A stretch of 64,000 bases of DNA from assembly GCA_014529385.2 (NCBI GenBank), contig CM043971.1, forward strand, positions 25,644,769-25,708,768, written 5' to 3'. A program made the position numbers and the translations under genes. Position 1 is the stretch's first letter. Each line of letters starts with the position of its first letter. Positions 13,001 to 24,385 of this stretch are shown piece by piece. The notes under the pieces are model-generated. The model made no database searches. It had not been told where the DNA came from and saw only the letters and a list, made by a program, of their open reading frames with translations. Source of the DNA: Adiantum capillus-veneris. Its lineage: Eukaryota; Streptophyta; Polypodiopsida; Polypodiales; Pteridaceae.

Positions 13001-13192
13001 TGTTGGGGTATAAAGCCCAATGTGGTCGCCCAGGGAAGTGGGCAGGCCGCCAGGTATGTACACACATTCTTTTGTGAAAACCTAATAAGAACTCACTATG
13101 CTCTACACATTATAGTAGAGCGAGTTCACCATATCGTCGTGCTCTTCTTCTCGCACTTTCTCTCACGTCGCACTTCCGCTCGTACTCCTTCA
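13001..13192 (+). repeat. Copia 3' LTR
   Basis: It is the direct repeat of 7,635-7,826 and is followed by the target duplication GTTTA. Confidence 0.97.
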
Positions 13193-13197
13193 GTTTA

Positions 13198-14259
13198 GAA
13201 TCTATCCTTTGGGAATCTTTGGCCTTTTGATTGACCTCAAATGGACCCCGAAAACATGCCAAAAAATACCCACTTAGTGCATTTTTGTCACCCTTCTACA
13301 TCCATCCGCACACCTGGCACTCAATTTTTTCCAATAATACATCCCACAATCACGTGAAGTGGCCCCCAAATATAGTTGTCATGATGATCTGTCTACATAA
13401 TTGATCACAAGAAAACACTCCCGTTGTGTCCGTACTTATCCACGTGCAAGTATTGACCCCATTCGACCTCCTGACGGCACTAGACGTCATCTGACGCACC
13501 TGCTTACCTCATGGCGTCGGCCTGCTGATAGCTTCCTCGAGAAGTTTGACGCTCTACCAAGTCCTCCTTATTATAGAAAAAAACACTGATACTGATGACG
13601 ATGAAAGTTGATGTGCTATGTACCTATCCTACCTATACAGATGTTGACCCCACGTAACTAATTGGATCTGGAAAATGGGCAATCCTTTATTTGATGCACC
13701 ATTCATGTGTATGTACATATTCACAATCACTTATTTCAAAAAACTCCTGACAACATGAACACCATGTCTATGGAAGGCTGTGAAATATGGCCCTATAATG
13801 CTTATGGAAGAGATGTAATGGGTAACACTATGCTGTGGAAGATGTGGGTATTGAGATTGTTAAATGGTTTTCACTAGCGAGGTTTTGTCTAAACTGTGTT
13901 TTCCAAACAAAAGTCTTTGAAGACGAATCACTCGTTCATTGATGGTTGGTTTAGTGAGTGCTATTGGCGGGTTGGTGACTTGAATTGTTTTAGCTTTGGG
14001 TACCCACTTGAAGATTGGTTTTGTAGACTTGGAAGGTGGTTGCCGATTTGATTGTTTGGGTCTTCATTGCCATGCTAGTTAATTTGCAGTTGTTGGCCTC
14101 TCCGATGTGAATCTGGGAATCCATTTGTACTTGGGTAAACTTGATGAATCATTTGGTTGTCCTTGGGATTTCGTCATTGTTTAAGCTTTCTTTGAGGGTG
14201 TTTGGTTTGTTGAAAGTGTGGCTCGATTGATTTGGAAGTCTAATTTGAAAGTAATGCTT
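13198..14259. other. Non-coding, nothing recognised
   Basis: No coding similarity, RNA gene or repeat structure was found. It may be decayed 3' sequence of the Gypsy element whose integrase begins at about 14,280. Confidence 0.4.
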
Positions 14260-14279
14260 TGGGTAGCCATATTTTCTTC

Positions 14280-14855
14280 TCATGATTTCTTTACCCAAAC
14301 TTGTTGACTTGTCTCTCTTGGATGTTTGGAGATTGTTGCGGTTGGGAGATTGTTTGGAGATTCTTGCAATACATAGTTGACCATATCGATTGTGAAGGGA
14401 GTCCCTTGATCACTCACTATCTCTATTGGAAGCCCATATCGTGTGAAGATTTTCTCGTAGAAGAGCTGCGCTGTCATTCTAGCATCATTCTTTTGTGTCG
14501 CTTTGGCCTCTATATATTTGGTCAAATAATCTGTGGCTACCATGATATATTAAGCATGAATTTGATAGGCCGACAAGATATGTTCAACAAAGTCTATCCC
14601 CAATTTGGCAAAAGCCCTTCCATCCATCATTAGTCTTAATGGCATTTCATCAAGTTGCATGGGTACTTTTGTACGTTGAAAATTGTCACATTGTTTCACA
14701 TATTTCTCTGCATCCATGTATAGAGTTGGCCACCATATCCCTTCAAGAAGTATGGATTTTGCGGTTTTGTCTGTCAAAAAGTGACCTCGTGCTGGTTCAA
14801 CATGTTCTTGCTCAAGTATCGATAAGTACTCATATTCTGCAGCACACATTTCCAA
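14280..14855 (-). pseudogene. Gypsy integrase, broken
   Basis: The zinc-binding part shows H..H (EHVEPARGH) with C..F in place of the second CxxC (KQCDNFQ), so one Cys is replaced. The core shows LGIDFVEH for the first catalytic Asp and VSDQGTPF for the second; the frame ends before the catalytic Glu. A stop lies between the halves at about 14,550. Confidence 0.75.
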
Positions 14856-15369
14856 GTTGTTATCAATCCCTCTCCAATAAAGGTGATTTCAATGATTACA
14901 TAGTTTTTTGCATCTCTCTAGATTGAACGTAGTTTGGATCTGCTTATGTCTGTCCACTTGGGTGCCTCTACTATAAACAATGTAGCATGTTCAATTGGAT
15001 TTTGAATTGAACAAGAAAAACATGAATTAACATAGTCATGGACAGTTTGCAGTATATGAAGCTAATACACCCCAAGTCGCGTCGATCTCTGTAATGTTTG
15101 AATTTTTGCATTATGTATTCTCACATATTCCTCTAATGGTGTTATACATAGCCTAAGTACTCCGTTCCTTCCTTGTTTATATAGCCATCCTACTATTAGC
15201 ACAAGTGAGTGTGTTTTCTCAATGAGTGATGGCTACCTTTCAATTTGTAGATAATCCATGGTAAGCAATAGAATCACATGTTTGCTCTATCTTGGTACCA
15301 TTTGTAAATTGAAAAGATACAAATCTAGCAAGTCATCGTCCACTCCAAGAGGTGTTTCCCATGGTTTGG

Positions 15370-16236
15370 TCAAGATAAACAATCACCCCTTTGATGAGTA
15401 GTCTCTTTTTTGACTACTGTTGTGAAATCAAAATCTAGCAATATAATAAACCTTTGACCTATACGGCTAATATTGCATGCTTTGTTCGCTAAGTACAATA
15501 GTGTCTGGTAATCCATAAAGAATACGGATTTGTTTGCAATAAGGTAATGTTTAAATTTTTTTATTGAATAGATCATTACTAATCCTTCTCTTTTTGTGGG
15601 CGTATAATGTTTTGATGCACTATGGAGTTGTCTACTGGAGTAACATATTGGAAAATCCATATTGTTCTCTCCAAGTTGTGCTAAGATGCATCCTGTTGCA
15701 TATGCTGATGCATCTACGTGGACATGGAAGATCTTGTTTCAATCAAGAGTTTTCAAAATTTGTGCATAAATTTATCGTTGCTTTGACTATTGAAACACCT
15801 TGTTGCAGTCTTCCGTCCACTTAAATTTTGTGATAAGAGAATAGAGAGGTTTCATAAAAATGATTGCCTACATGGAGATAAACCTTCTGTAATAGCCACA
15901 ATGGCCAATAAATTCTTATACCTCTCTAACTTTGGTAGGTCTTGGAAGAAAAACAATAACTTGTATCTTCTCAAGATTTGTGGAATTTCATTCTTAGACA
16001 CAAAGTGTCCTAAAATATTCCCTTGTCTTACCATGAAGACATATTTTTTAGGGTTCAAGCAGATTGCATTTCTTAAAGATCTTTTTCAAGTGCTCAACAT
16101 GTTTATTTCTCACTAGAGAACGCACACACAAGTCATCCATATAGATTTCTAAGAATTGCCTTACGTATTCTTTGAATACATAACTCATCAACCTTTGGAA
16201 TGTGACACGTGCATTGGTTAAACCAAATGAAATCAC
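15370..16236 (-). pseudogene. Gypsy RT and RNase H fragments
   Basis: The catalytic YMDD of RT is present at about 16,143. RNase H shows the EGLVMIYSIKKFKHYL helix and MDYQTLLYL (normally TDxxxLxxL), so one catalytic Asp is kept. At least three frame changes occur between 16,236 and 15,370. Confidence 0.75.
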
Positions 16237-16543
16237 TCAATAAGAAAATATATCTCATTCTATTACAAAGGCCGTTTTGTGATTATCTTTTGGCTTTATT
16301 GTGAGTTGAGTATAGATTAAAAATACATCAAGAAAGTTGCAAGCTTCCTTGCATGTGTCTCTCTAAGTTGCATGATTTGTGATGGGTAAGGGATAGTTGT
16401 CTTTTATCATGGTAGTGTTTACCTGCTTTAGATTCACACACAATGGCAATCTACCTTTCTTTTTGGACACGACCACGATTGGCGATACCCATTATGTGTG
16501 ATCAATCTCATAGATACACTCACTACAAGAGGCTATTCATATT

Positions 16544-16640
16544 AGCGACGCTCACACAGCGACGCTAAAAAAAAAAATTCCCGGCGTCGCTATGAGCGTC
16601 GCAAATTTACATTTGCGACGCTCATAGCGACGCCGGCTGG
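16544..16640. repeat. CACTA copy 1 left subterminal repeats
   Basis: Copies of GCGACGCT and its complement AGCGTCGC occur in both orientations and can form a hairpin around 16,586-16,634. In CACTA elements such arrays are binding sites for the TNPA-type protein. The array is much shorter than the one in copy 2. Confidence 0.85.
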
Positions 16641-16663
16641 GCTAAAATAATAACCGAGCACGC

Positions 16664-16696
16664 CCAAAAACTCAGATCTCAGATCTGAGTTTTTCG
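16664..16696. repeat. Perfect palindrome in CACTA copy 1
   Basis: AAAACTCAGATCT and its inverse complement AGATCTGAGTTTT flank a single C. The same palindrome occurs in copy 2 at about 45,180-45,210, so it was present in the parent element. Confidence 0.8.
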
Positions 16697-16730
16697 GCGC
16701 CCTCAAGCAAGGAGCAGGTAACGCTCTCCC

Positions 16731-16732
<2 letters not shown>

Positions 16733-16769
<37 letters not shown>

Positions 16770-16774
16770 CTTCT

Positions 16775-16809
<35 letters not shown>

Positions 16810-16930
16810 AGGAGAGGAAGGAGAGCCAGGTATGCTCCTTCCCTCTCCTCATTCTCATGTTCCCTTCCTCTCTTTCTCTCTCCCTCTCTCTCTCTCTCTC
16901 ACACACACATACACACACACACATAGTGTT

Positions 16931-16996
<66 letters not shown>

Positions 16997-17225
16997 AACA
17001 AAAACAAAAACGCACACACACATACATAAACAAAGAATGCACACACACATTGAGAGAGAAAAAGAGAGAGAGAGCATGCAAAAACAAAAAACGCACGCAT
17101 TGAGAGAGGAAAAGAGAGAGAGAATATGCATAAACAAAAAACGCACACATTGAGAGAGGAAAAGAGAGAGAAAACATGCATACGATCCAAAAAAACGCAC
17201 ACACATTGAGAGAGAAAGAGAGAGA
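16733..17225. repeat. Microsatellite and minisatellite cluster in CACTA copy 1
   Basis: (CT)n at 16,733-16,766, (CA)n at 16,776-16,807 and (AG)n at 16,934-16,992 are followed by about four copies of a 50-55 bp unit (around 17,028-17,215) containing CATTGAGAGAG and AAAAACGCAC. The open frames here, on both strands, are translations of simple sequence. Confidence 0.9.
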
Positions 17226-17582
17226 AACTAATTTAATGTCGTAGGAAACTAATTAAAATTAAAAGACCTAAAGATCTAGCCGACGAGGAGTTGAACTCAA
17301 GAACTATTATTCAAGAGGGAAATGGCATAATCAATCTATCATACTTGGCATGGGTGATAGAAAGGTTATACCATTTATCTCTTTTTATTGGCACACACAT
17401 CCACACACGCGCACACACACAAGAAGAAGAGAGTTATAACGTCGTAGGAAACTATCTTAAAAGACGTTAAAGATTAGGTTATATGTAGACTTACATTAAA
17501 TTAGATTTAGGTTTATTTTTAAATAGATTTACGTTTATTTACGCTAGATTTAGATTTACGTTATATTAGATTAGATTTAGGT

Positions 17583-17945
17583 CTCCATAGACTGCGATGC
17601 CTGCATGAAGCGGGTGAAGAAAGCCCTCAATGGAATATAGGGTATTGCTGCCTTCACTCATGGTGGGCTCCGTCGATCCAAAAGTACTGGTGAAATGTCT
17701 TCAGAAGATAGGAAAGAAGGTGGATCTTCAGGGCGGCAAGAGTCACTACATCCCCGACACAATGACCATCTAGACAACCTCTAGTCATTCAACAACAACT
17801 TCAAAGTTAGTAACAAGAGCAAGAACGGTCTAAAGGGCCAATTGCTGTCGTCAGATGTGGATGGAGATGAGGCAGCGTCACCGCCGGAAGTTAACTCTCA
17901 CATCTTTAGTGATGAGAATGCCAACTCTTGCCGAGTTATGTGAAA
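17583..17945 (+). pseudogene. Captured fragment of a heavy-metal-associated (HMA) domain gene
   Basis: Reading from 17,587, SIDCDACMKRVKKALNGI matches the metal-binding helix of HMA domains, including the CxxC (CDAC). After a TAG and a frame change, VDPKVLVKCLQKIGKKVDL (from about 17,671) matches the second half of the domain as found in plant heavy-metal-associated isoprenylated proteins. A following Asn/Lys-rich stretch (SFNNNFKVSNKSKNGLKG) is also in keeping with that family. Intervening residues are missing. It lies in the CACTA 5' region with no relation to transposition, so I read it as host-gene capture. Copy 2 keeps only the first part (44,118-44,335). Confidence 0.65.
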
Positions 17946-17949
17946 AATT

Positions 17950-18533
17950 ATGTGTTAAATCAGTTTTAAGGTTCTTATAGTCCCTGTTAGTTTAGTTCTT
18001 TGTTTTTAATATAACATAATTTACGTTAGATTTAGATTTATGTTATATTAGATTAGACTTAGGTTTATTTAGGTTTACCCACACACACACACACACACAC
18101 AAGAAGAAGAGAGTTTTAACATCGTAGGAAACTATCCCAAAAGACGTTAAAGATTAGGTTAGATGTAGACTTACGTTAAATTAGATTTAGGTTTATTTTG
18201 AGTTAGATTTACGTTTATTTAGATTTACGCTTATTTACCTTAGATCGAGTCCACGCAAGAATTACGTACGGTTTAGGGTTTAGAGTTAGACGAACAGTGA
18301 AAAGATCTACTGTGAAAAGATGTTAAGATGCTGTGAAGTGCTACAGCTAGAGAAGAGGCAAAGGGGTTTTGTCCACTACATGGAGTATCATGTAGACGTG
18401 GGTCTATAGATTTCTTGTACCCACAAATATAGGTATTGACCAATAAAGACGAGATTATTACCCAGTGGTTCTGATCTCCGTGCACCTCTAGACCGAGGTG
18501 TGCGGGGATTGGACATGACTAGAGAATGTGACG

Positions 18534-18616
<83 letters not shown>

Positions 18617-18678
18617 GACGAAGAATGCCAATAGAATATTAAATTTGTTGTCCAGGTTATAAGTTTTTTATCCTCATT
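17950..18678. other. CACTA copy 1 5' non-coding region
   Basis: It contains repeated TTTAGATTTA-type AT-rich sequence, a near-duplicate of 17,405-17,540 (ACACACAAGAAGAAGAGAGTT..) at about 18,080-18,240, and an (AG)n tract at 18,535-18,613 just before the transposase start. Confidence 0.6.
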
Positions 18679-21600
18679 ATGAGTAGCGACGAGGATGTGG
18701 GACCGTCCAACCGAAACACCTATCTCTCAACGAGGGTCTTATGTCCTTGTAATCAATGCAACCATGCTGTGCGACGGACAAGACGTGTTTCTTTGCAGCA
18801 CGTTCGCGAATTTGGCGAGTTCGATACATCTATTATAGATCGAGTTGTTGCCAATTATAACTCGTCGGACTCTGACGCTGGCCAACAAGCAGCAATCTTG
18901 CAACCCAATAGACGTGTTCGCAGGCGCTTTGGTCAAGCAGCATATGTGAGGCCACAAGATTGCTGAAAGAGCACATACTACCAGCTGACAATGTGATGCT
19001 AGATTCCCGAGATGAAGCAAGAAAGATTTTGCGAAACTTGGGGATGGATTACAATTCTATCCACGCTTGTCCTAATGACTGCATTCTTTTTAGAGGGGAA
19101 TACATAGACATGGAGAAGTGTCCGAAATGTGATTCCGAAAGAGATCGAGTAGATCTCCACGGGACAAAAATTCCACAAAAGGTTTTGCGACATTTCCCTT
19201 TGCTTCCTCGCATCAAGCATATCTTCGAATGTAAGTCCATGGCCGACCTAGCATCATGGCATGAGGAGAATAAATCTTCGGATGGTGTGCTACGAATTCC
19301 TGCAGATTGCGTAGCGTGGAAACATATAGATGGAACATGGTCGGATTTTGCCAGGGAAGCTCGAAATTTGCGCTTAGGCCTGGCTATGGATGGCGTAAAT
19401 CCATTTGGTCAAAGATCAACATCTTACAGTGTATGGCCCATTGTCATCGTCAACTACAACATTCCCCCGTGGTTGACTACGAAGAAGGGGCACCTATGGC
19501 TAAGCTTGATTGTGCCAGGGCGATATAAAGTGGGGAATATGGATGTGTATCTTTGTCCACTATTGGAAGAGCTACAACAATTGTGGATTGGCATAGAGGT
19601 GGTGGATATGAGCCGACACACAGGACGACGGAATGCTTTGATCAGAGGCATTCTAATGTGGACCATGCATGACTATCTCGGGCTAACAGAATGCTCAGGT
19701 GATCTATTGACACTCCTCACTCAGACACTGTAAATCTTGTTTTTTCCCATAGTTGATCTATTATCATGTGTATACATGCAGGGCTTCAAACAAGCGGATA
19801 CAGAGCATGTGTCACATGTGGACCTAGACTGAATGCACGTAGGGCACCCTCACTGAAGAAGCAAATCTACGAAGGTCATCAAGCGTATCTTCCAAAGAAT
19901 CATGTGTTACGCGATGGCTTTTTGGGAAGAGAGCCACCAAGGATGTCTGCACAAGCATGGTTAGAGCAGAAGGAGATGTGCGTTGACGGATTGCCTCCAG
20001 GGATGAAGAGACTATCTCTATGGTACGAGTTACCATACTGGCCCCGACTCATGATCAATCACTTGCTCGATCCAATGCACATATTCAAGAATGTGGGTAA
20101 TCTACTATGGGACCATCTGACCGGCAAGAAAGATACTTTGGGAGCCAGAGTTGACCTTAGAAATGTGGATCGTATGGAGCAATATTGGCCGCAAACAGCG
20201 TCTGATGGATCGATAAAACTCCCTAAAGCACCATGGATTTTCACAGGAGCCCAAGAACGCAAAGTAAAAGAGACCATTCGATCTTTGCGGACCCCCACTG
20301 GCGTAATGCACTCGCTCCGAACGTGTTTTACTAAAGAAGGAAAGCTTACCGGTTTGAAGTCACACAATTGGTATAAAATGTGTCAGGTACGTTCATAGTG
20401 GACTTTAATATCATTGCATAAAATGTGGACTTTAATATCATTGCTGCACATACTTTACAGTTTATTTTACCGGTTGCCATTGAGGGATGTTTGTCGCTCG
20501 ACATCCTTAACACAATCTACAAACTTGCAAAGCTGGTGCAATGGATCTCACAAAAGGAGATCAACGTAGACTCCATACCATTCGCCAAACTAAATGTTGC
20601 GGAGCTTGTGTGCATGTTTGAGAAACATTTTCCTACTACAATGCAAACCATTCAGGTGCATCTTCTTGTTCACATAGTTGATGAGGTGGAAATAGCTGGC
20701 ATAGTTCATTCCAGATGGATGTTCTTCTTAGAGCATTTCATGAAAACGCTTAAGGGATATGTGCGTCAAAAGGCACGTCCGGAGGGTAGCATGGCAGAAG
20801 GTTGGTTGGTATCAGAGTCCCTAGTGTACATTGGAGAGTGGCTAGAAGGATTTGATCAATCCCGGGACACGCTATGGCGAACCATAGATGATGAGCGCAT
20901 ATCTGGGATTGTCATGTGCAATCTCGGTGTTGAGAAGAAGATGACGGAAGATGTAGAGGCTAAAATCAACTGATTTTGCATGCTTCACAATCCAGTGATG
21001 CAAAAGTGGATTTCACAATATGAGGATGCAAAGCAAGAGCGACAAAGGGCACGAATCGAGTGGAGACGGGGAAGACGACCACCGATGCACTATCCAGCGG
21101 TTCTGGAGAGCCTACCAACCTTCATGAGCTTAAGATGGTTGCACAACCAATTGAAAAGCGCACAACAATGCGGTGACGAAGTGACTGAAGAAGAGTGGGA
21201 GTACTCTCTAGGTTGCCGACCAAGGTAAGTTTGCAATGTACGACTAGCAAGTGACTTTATTTATAAACGTTTGAACGGCCACTCATAATCTTTGTTCATT
21301 GTAGTATAAGTCATACACAGCAGCATGGTGTAAAGGTCGACATTTTAGGGTGGAACGAATCGACAAAAAGCGTTTTACTCAAGATTGTGGAATCATGGCA
21401 AAATTTGAACAGTCTAGTCGACGACGTTCCTCTCATGCAGATCCTATGGTGGCGGAACTCACTTACTTCGGCACGCTGCAAGAGATTTTGAGGATCGATT
21501 ACAGAGGATTTTTTGTCGACTTGTTCGACGTGCAATGGTTCAAGATAATCATGGAGGGTCGCAACGCAACTGTGCGTAGAGGAGAGTCTGGTTTTCTTGA

Positions 21601-22057
21601 GGTGGATTCTACTAAGAAATGGACTGACCTAAGAGACACTTTCGTACTACCCGAGCATTGTGAACAAGTAAGTATGTAAATAGTTAACATCCCCCTTTTA
21701 CAAGTTATGTGCTTGAAAGCTCTCATGTAAGTTATGTGGCTCTGGCAGGTAATATTTCATCCTACAAAGTCTACATCAAACTGGTGGTACGTCATAGAGG
21801 TAGCCCCTCATAGTGCAAGGACGTATGAAGGCTACCATGTGCCAATCACAACGACATCAATGGAGGAGATCAGAGAAGATGCTCAATCAGAAGCCGCTGC
21901 GGTGGTGCCAGACGAGCATCAAGATGCTACTACTCTATATGGGGTGCATGCAAAGGAGCTACAAAATGAAACAGAGGATATGTGTTTAAACGGAGAGCTC
22001 TATATAGATATAGGAAGTTATGCTGAGTTATGCGAGGATGAGAGAGAGATCTCTTAA
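18679..22057 (+). pseudogene. TNP2-type CACTA transposase, copy 1 (deleted and interrupted)
   Basis: Exon 1 begins MSSDEDVGPSNRNTYLS with a CPCNQC cysteine motif. A deletion of about 350 bp relative to copy 2 removes the rest of exon 1 and intron 1, joining at AGAT microhomology (18,957) and giving a stop. Exon 2 (about 18,960-19,700) has HACPNDCILFRGEY and CPKC, LAMDGVNPFG and WPIVIVNYNIPPW, typical of the plant Transposase_21 family; NYNIPPWL and the Asp in LAMDG belong to the catalytic part. Exon 3 (19,783-20,387) has NHLLDPMHIFKNV. Exon 4 (20,459-21,224) carries the DUF4218-like part; TGA at 20,971 replaces Arg of copy 2. Later exons hold the DUF4216-like part and end at 22,057. TNP2 proteins cut at CACTA termini. 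Confidence 0.92.
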
Positions 22058-22329
22058 AGCCACAAATATTGTATTTGAACAATTTTGCTCCGTGTTGTAA
22101 AAGCTCTGGCTCTCTAAGTACCTTCCATGGTGTATAACGCTCTTTTCTACTCGCGCTCACATCTTTTGATTGAAAATTCTGAGTTTTCGACTTGCCTCTT
22201 CTATCACTCGATTCATTGCGTCATTGTATTTATATGCGTCATTACGTCATTGTATTTAATGGTCTTTGCGTCATTGTCTACTCTATTCATTCAATATTAA
22301 GTTTAAATATTCGTGTGTTTAATGCAGGT

Positions 22330-23639
22330 ATGGATGATGAGGAGTTTCTTTCTTCTTTGTCACCGCAACAGAGACAGTGGTACGTGGAGCGTCATCGCTC
22401 TGGCGCATCATCGCGCGTTCCTACTCCATCCGCATCTCCCTCTCTTTCGGAGCATTCGGCGCGCTCCGAAGCTTCGACGTCGACGAGACGAGCTTCACAC
22501 TCGTCTAGACACCGGCGCTCTAGTGGTGGCGGTGGCAGTTGTTGTGGGGATTCCGCCACCGATGCCTCCACACCGCCTCGTGTTCGACGAGGCTCTTTAC
22601 CCTCCCCTTCTTTGCCCGCCCCCACACCAGCCACAGCATCGCCATCTATGCCAGGTTTTGCACGGCTGACTGTTCCTAGAAGCTACACACCTCTACCTAC
22701 TCCGCCAGGAGCCACCCCACTCGACACTCCTCGCTTCGGGGCCCAGACGCCGGTGGAGACACCTGACGTCCGTACCCCCATCGACACGCCGCTAGAGACC
22801 CCTGTCGGGACACCCAGGTTCACGCGTCACCGGCCAGAGGGCTTGCCTTACTCCGTCGACATCAGTGGCGGCATCATCATGGATGATGACGGCAAGAAGG
22901 TGATCTCGCGCATGCGTGGTCTTTGCTCTCAGCTGTTTAGACACTACATACTAAACAAATGGAGTGAAGTACCAAGTGATTTAAAAAACAGAGTCATCAG
23001 CATACTTCATGATGAGTTTCCCGTTCCAACACGGGATCAACGCTTCAATGAACACCTGATGAAGATTCGAATGCGCGAATACTGCAAACACAAGCGTTCC
23101 GAAGTGCAAAAAGCAATCAAGAATGGGTGGAACAGGCCAGATTGGCTGGCCAAAGAAGATTGCAAGAATGCGAAGAAAGCAGCGCGCGAGAATCCCGACA
23201 AGTGGAAGCAACAAAAGGATGCAGCCAGAGCGCAAGTAGAGGCAGGGAGCTCGCACCACTTGGGGAGCGGTGGATGGGCATCATTTGAGGCCGATTTTGT
23301 AAGTGTTTTCACATTGCTCTTTATGTTCGATAGTTTAGGGTTTATGAGTTTTTTAGTTCTAACATAATGAAATCTTTGTATGTTTTGACAGTGGTCGATG
23401 ACAGGACGTGATCCCACACCGTACGAGCGCGAGTACGCAGGCAGGAAGGGCTTAAACGCCCTGATGGACATTCTCAGTTCTCGCGGCGGCATGGTTAGTA
23501 TTAGGGTTTACTCTTTTTTATTTTTTGTATTGTTTTATAAATGTCGTTATATGTTTATACTTATTGAAAGCTGTCTTATTGTCTTTTTTTGCAGAATCCG
23601 ACAGATACGCCGCTTGGACGCGATGAGACGTCTGACTAG
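22330..23639 (+). CDS. TNPA-like CACTA protein (Transposase_24 type), intact in copy 1
   Basis: Three exons join in frame: 22,330-23,298, 23,392-23,493 and 23,595-23,639 (GT..AG introns; stop TAG), about 371 residues. The ATG follows an acceptor-like AATGCAG, suggesting a 5' untranslated exon. The N-terminal half is rich in Ser, Arg, Pro and Thr, with repeated TPxxTP segments (residues about 100-180). The C-terminal half (FRHYILNKWSEVP, EVQKAIKNGWNRPDWLA, WKQQKDAARAQ) matches the plant En/Spm-associated Transposase_24 region. In maize En/Spm the TNPA protein binds subterminal repeats and helps bring the ends together; that role here is inference from position and family. Confidence 0.88.
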
Positions 23640-24002
23640 ACGACGTCAGTTTAGCCGTAGCTAGATAGCATTAGTTTAGGGTTTCTCATAGCTTATGTAT
23701 CATGAGACAGATTTTATACGTCTTTTTGAACCATGTATATTATTACATTTGTCACCGCAGTTCCTTTTGCCAATCAATTCTTTATGCCTATGATGTTGTA
23801 CTATTGTCATTATTACATTTGCCAATCAATTCATTTTGCCTATGATGTGTACAATTGTCAATTTTGCAAACAATGCGTCTTGTGGGTGACTATTTTGGGT
23901 CTATTATCTACCCTTGCACTTTTTTTAAAAAGTGAATCAAGTACAATATGGTTGATGGGTGGCAGGGCATTCAATGCCCTGCCACCAAAAAAAATATTCT
24001 CT
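23640..24002. other. CACTA copy 1 3' non-coding region
   Basis: It has a duplicated ATTACATTTGCCAATCAATTC-like phrase (about 23,750-23,850) and a perfect small hairpin GGTGGCAGGGCATTcaATGCCCTGCCACC near 23,960. Both are also in copy 2. Confidence 0.6.
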
Positions 24003-24240
24003 CGGGCGTCGCTATAAGCGTCGCTATTTATGGCTCTGTAGCGTCGCTATAGTCTTCTGTGTAAACGTCGCTATAAACGTCGCTATGAGCGTCGCTATGT
24101 GCGTCTCTATATAGCGACGCTTTTAGCGATGCATATAGCGACGCCTATAGCGACGCTCTCATAGCGATGCTCGTAGCGACGGTTTTAGCAACGCCGGGGG
24201 TTATAAAAACCCAGTGTATTGCCGTCGCTAACAGCGTCGC
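24003..24240. repeat. CACTA copy 1 right subterminal repeats
   Basis: About 18 copies of GCGTCGCTAT or its complement in both orientations, at roughly 10-20 bp spacing, lie just inside the right terminus. Confidence 0.9.
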
Positions 24241-24267
24241 AAGAGCACACAACCTCTTGTAGTGACT

Positions 24268-24385
24268 TTCCTTCCTTAAGCTTGTCTATCTCTTCTTTGA
24301 TTTTCTTTACAAATGTTTTATTGTGAGTTTAGGGATGTTGTTTGCACGGTTTGTCATCACTCTAAAGGCATTAGGGCCAAAAACG
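24268..24385 (-). mobile_element. Continuation of the split Gypsy RT
   Basis: Just beyond the CACTA target duplication the minus strand reads KKIKEEIDKLKEGK with one frame change, the segment that precedes WVSPIVVV at 16.5 kb on the other side of the CACTA. Gypsy similarity fades by about 24,385. Confidence 0.7.

Larger units (their letters stand above)
7635..13192 (+). mobile_element. Complete Ty1/Copia LTR retrotransposon
   Basis: The element has 192-bp LTRs (7,635-7,826 and 13,001-13,192) beginning TGTTGG and ending CTTCA, flanked by the 5-bp duplication GTTTA (7,630-7,634 and 13,193-13,197). The LTRs differ at 5 of 192 sites by eye, four of them transitions, so the insertion is fairly old. 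A primer binding site, a 1.1-kb leader, gag-pol in Copia order (gag, protease, integrase, RT, RNase H) and a polypurine tract are all present. Four in-frame stops make it non-autonomous. It is inserted in sequence otherwise lacking recognisable genes. Confidence 0.97.
14280..16520 (-). mobile_element. Ty3/Gypsy pol fragment (RT, RNase H, integrase), decayed
   Basis: On the minus strand: RT pieces WVSPIVVVSKKKGRLPLCVN (about 16,500-16,440), FGLTNARVTFQRLM..IYMDD (16,236-16,048) and MNPKKYVFMV..GNILGHFVS (16,058-15,852); RNase H with PICYSSRQLHSASKHYTPTKRE and FFMDYQTLLYLAN (15,660-15,370); integrase zinc region EPARGHFLTDKTAK..GIWWPTLYMDAEKYVKQCDNFQ (14,855-14,550); and integrase core VATDYLTKYIEAKAT..YGLPIEIVSDQGTPF (14,543-14,280). 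Frameshifts separate the pieces. Pol continues directly at 24,265 on the far side of CACTA copy 1. Confidence 0.88.
16521..24264 (+). mobile_element. CACTA (En/Spm) transposon, copy 1
   Basis: Termini are CACTACAAGAGGCT at 16,521 and its inverted counterpart ending GTAGTG at 24,264, flanked by the 3-bp duplication ACT (16,518-16,520 and 24,265-24,267). Length is 7,744 bp. It carries subterminal arrays of the GCGTCGCTAT motif at both ends, microsatellites, a captured HMA-domain fragment, a TNP2-type transposase gene with a deletion, and an apparently intact TNPA-like gene. It sits inside the reverse transcriptase of the Gypsy at 14.3-16.5 kb, whose reading resumes after 24,267. A near-identical copy lies inverted at 37,735-45,456. 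Confidence 0.97.

Noticed and set aside
16703-17206. Long overlapping frames on both strands in the CT/AG/CA region
   Set aside because: They are translations of microsatellites with Ser/Leu, Arg/Glu or Thr/His repeats; the same holds for 44,701-45,203 and 51,674-52,041.
24003-24240. Regular short repeats that resemble a CRISPR array
   Set aside because: Units occur in both orientations with variable spacing inside a CACTA terminus in plant DNA; they are transposase-binding repeats.
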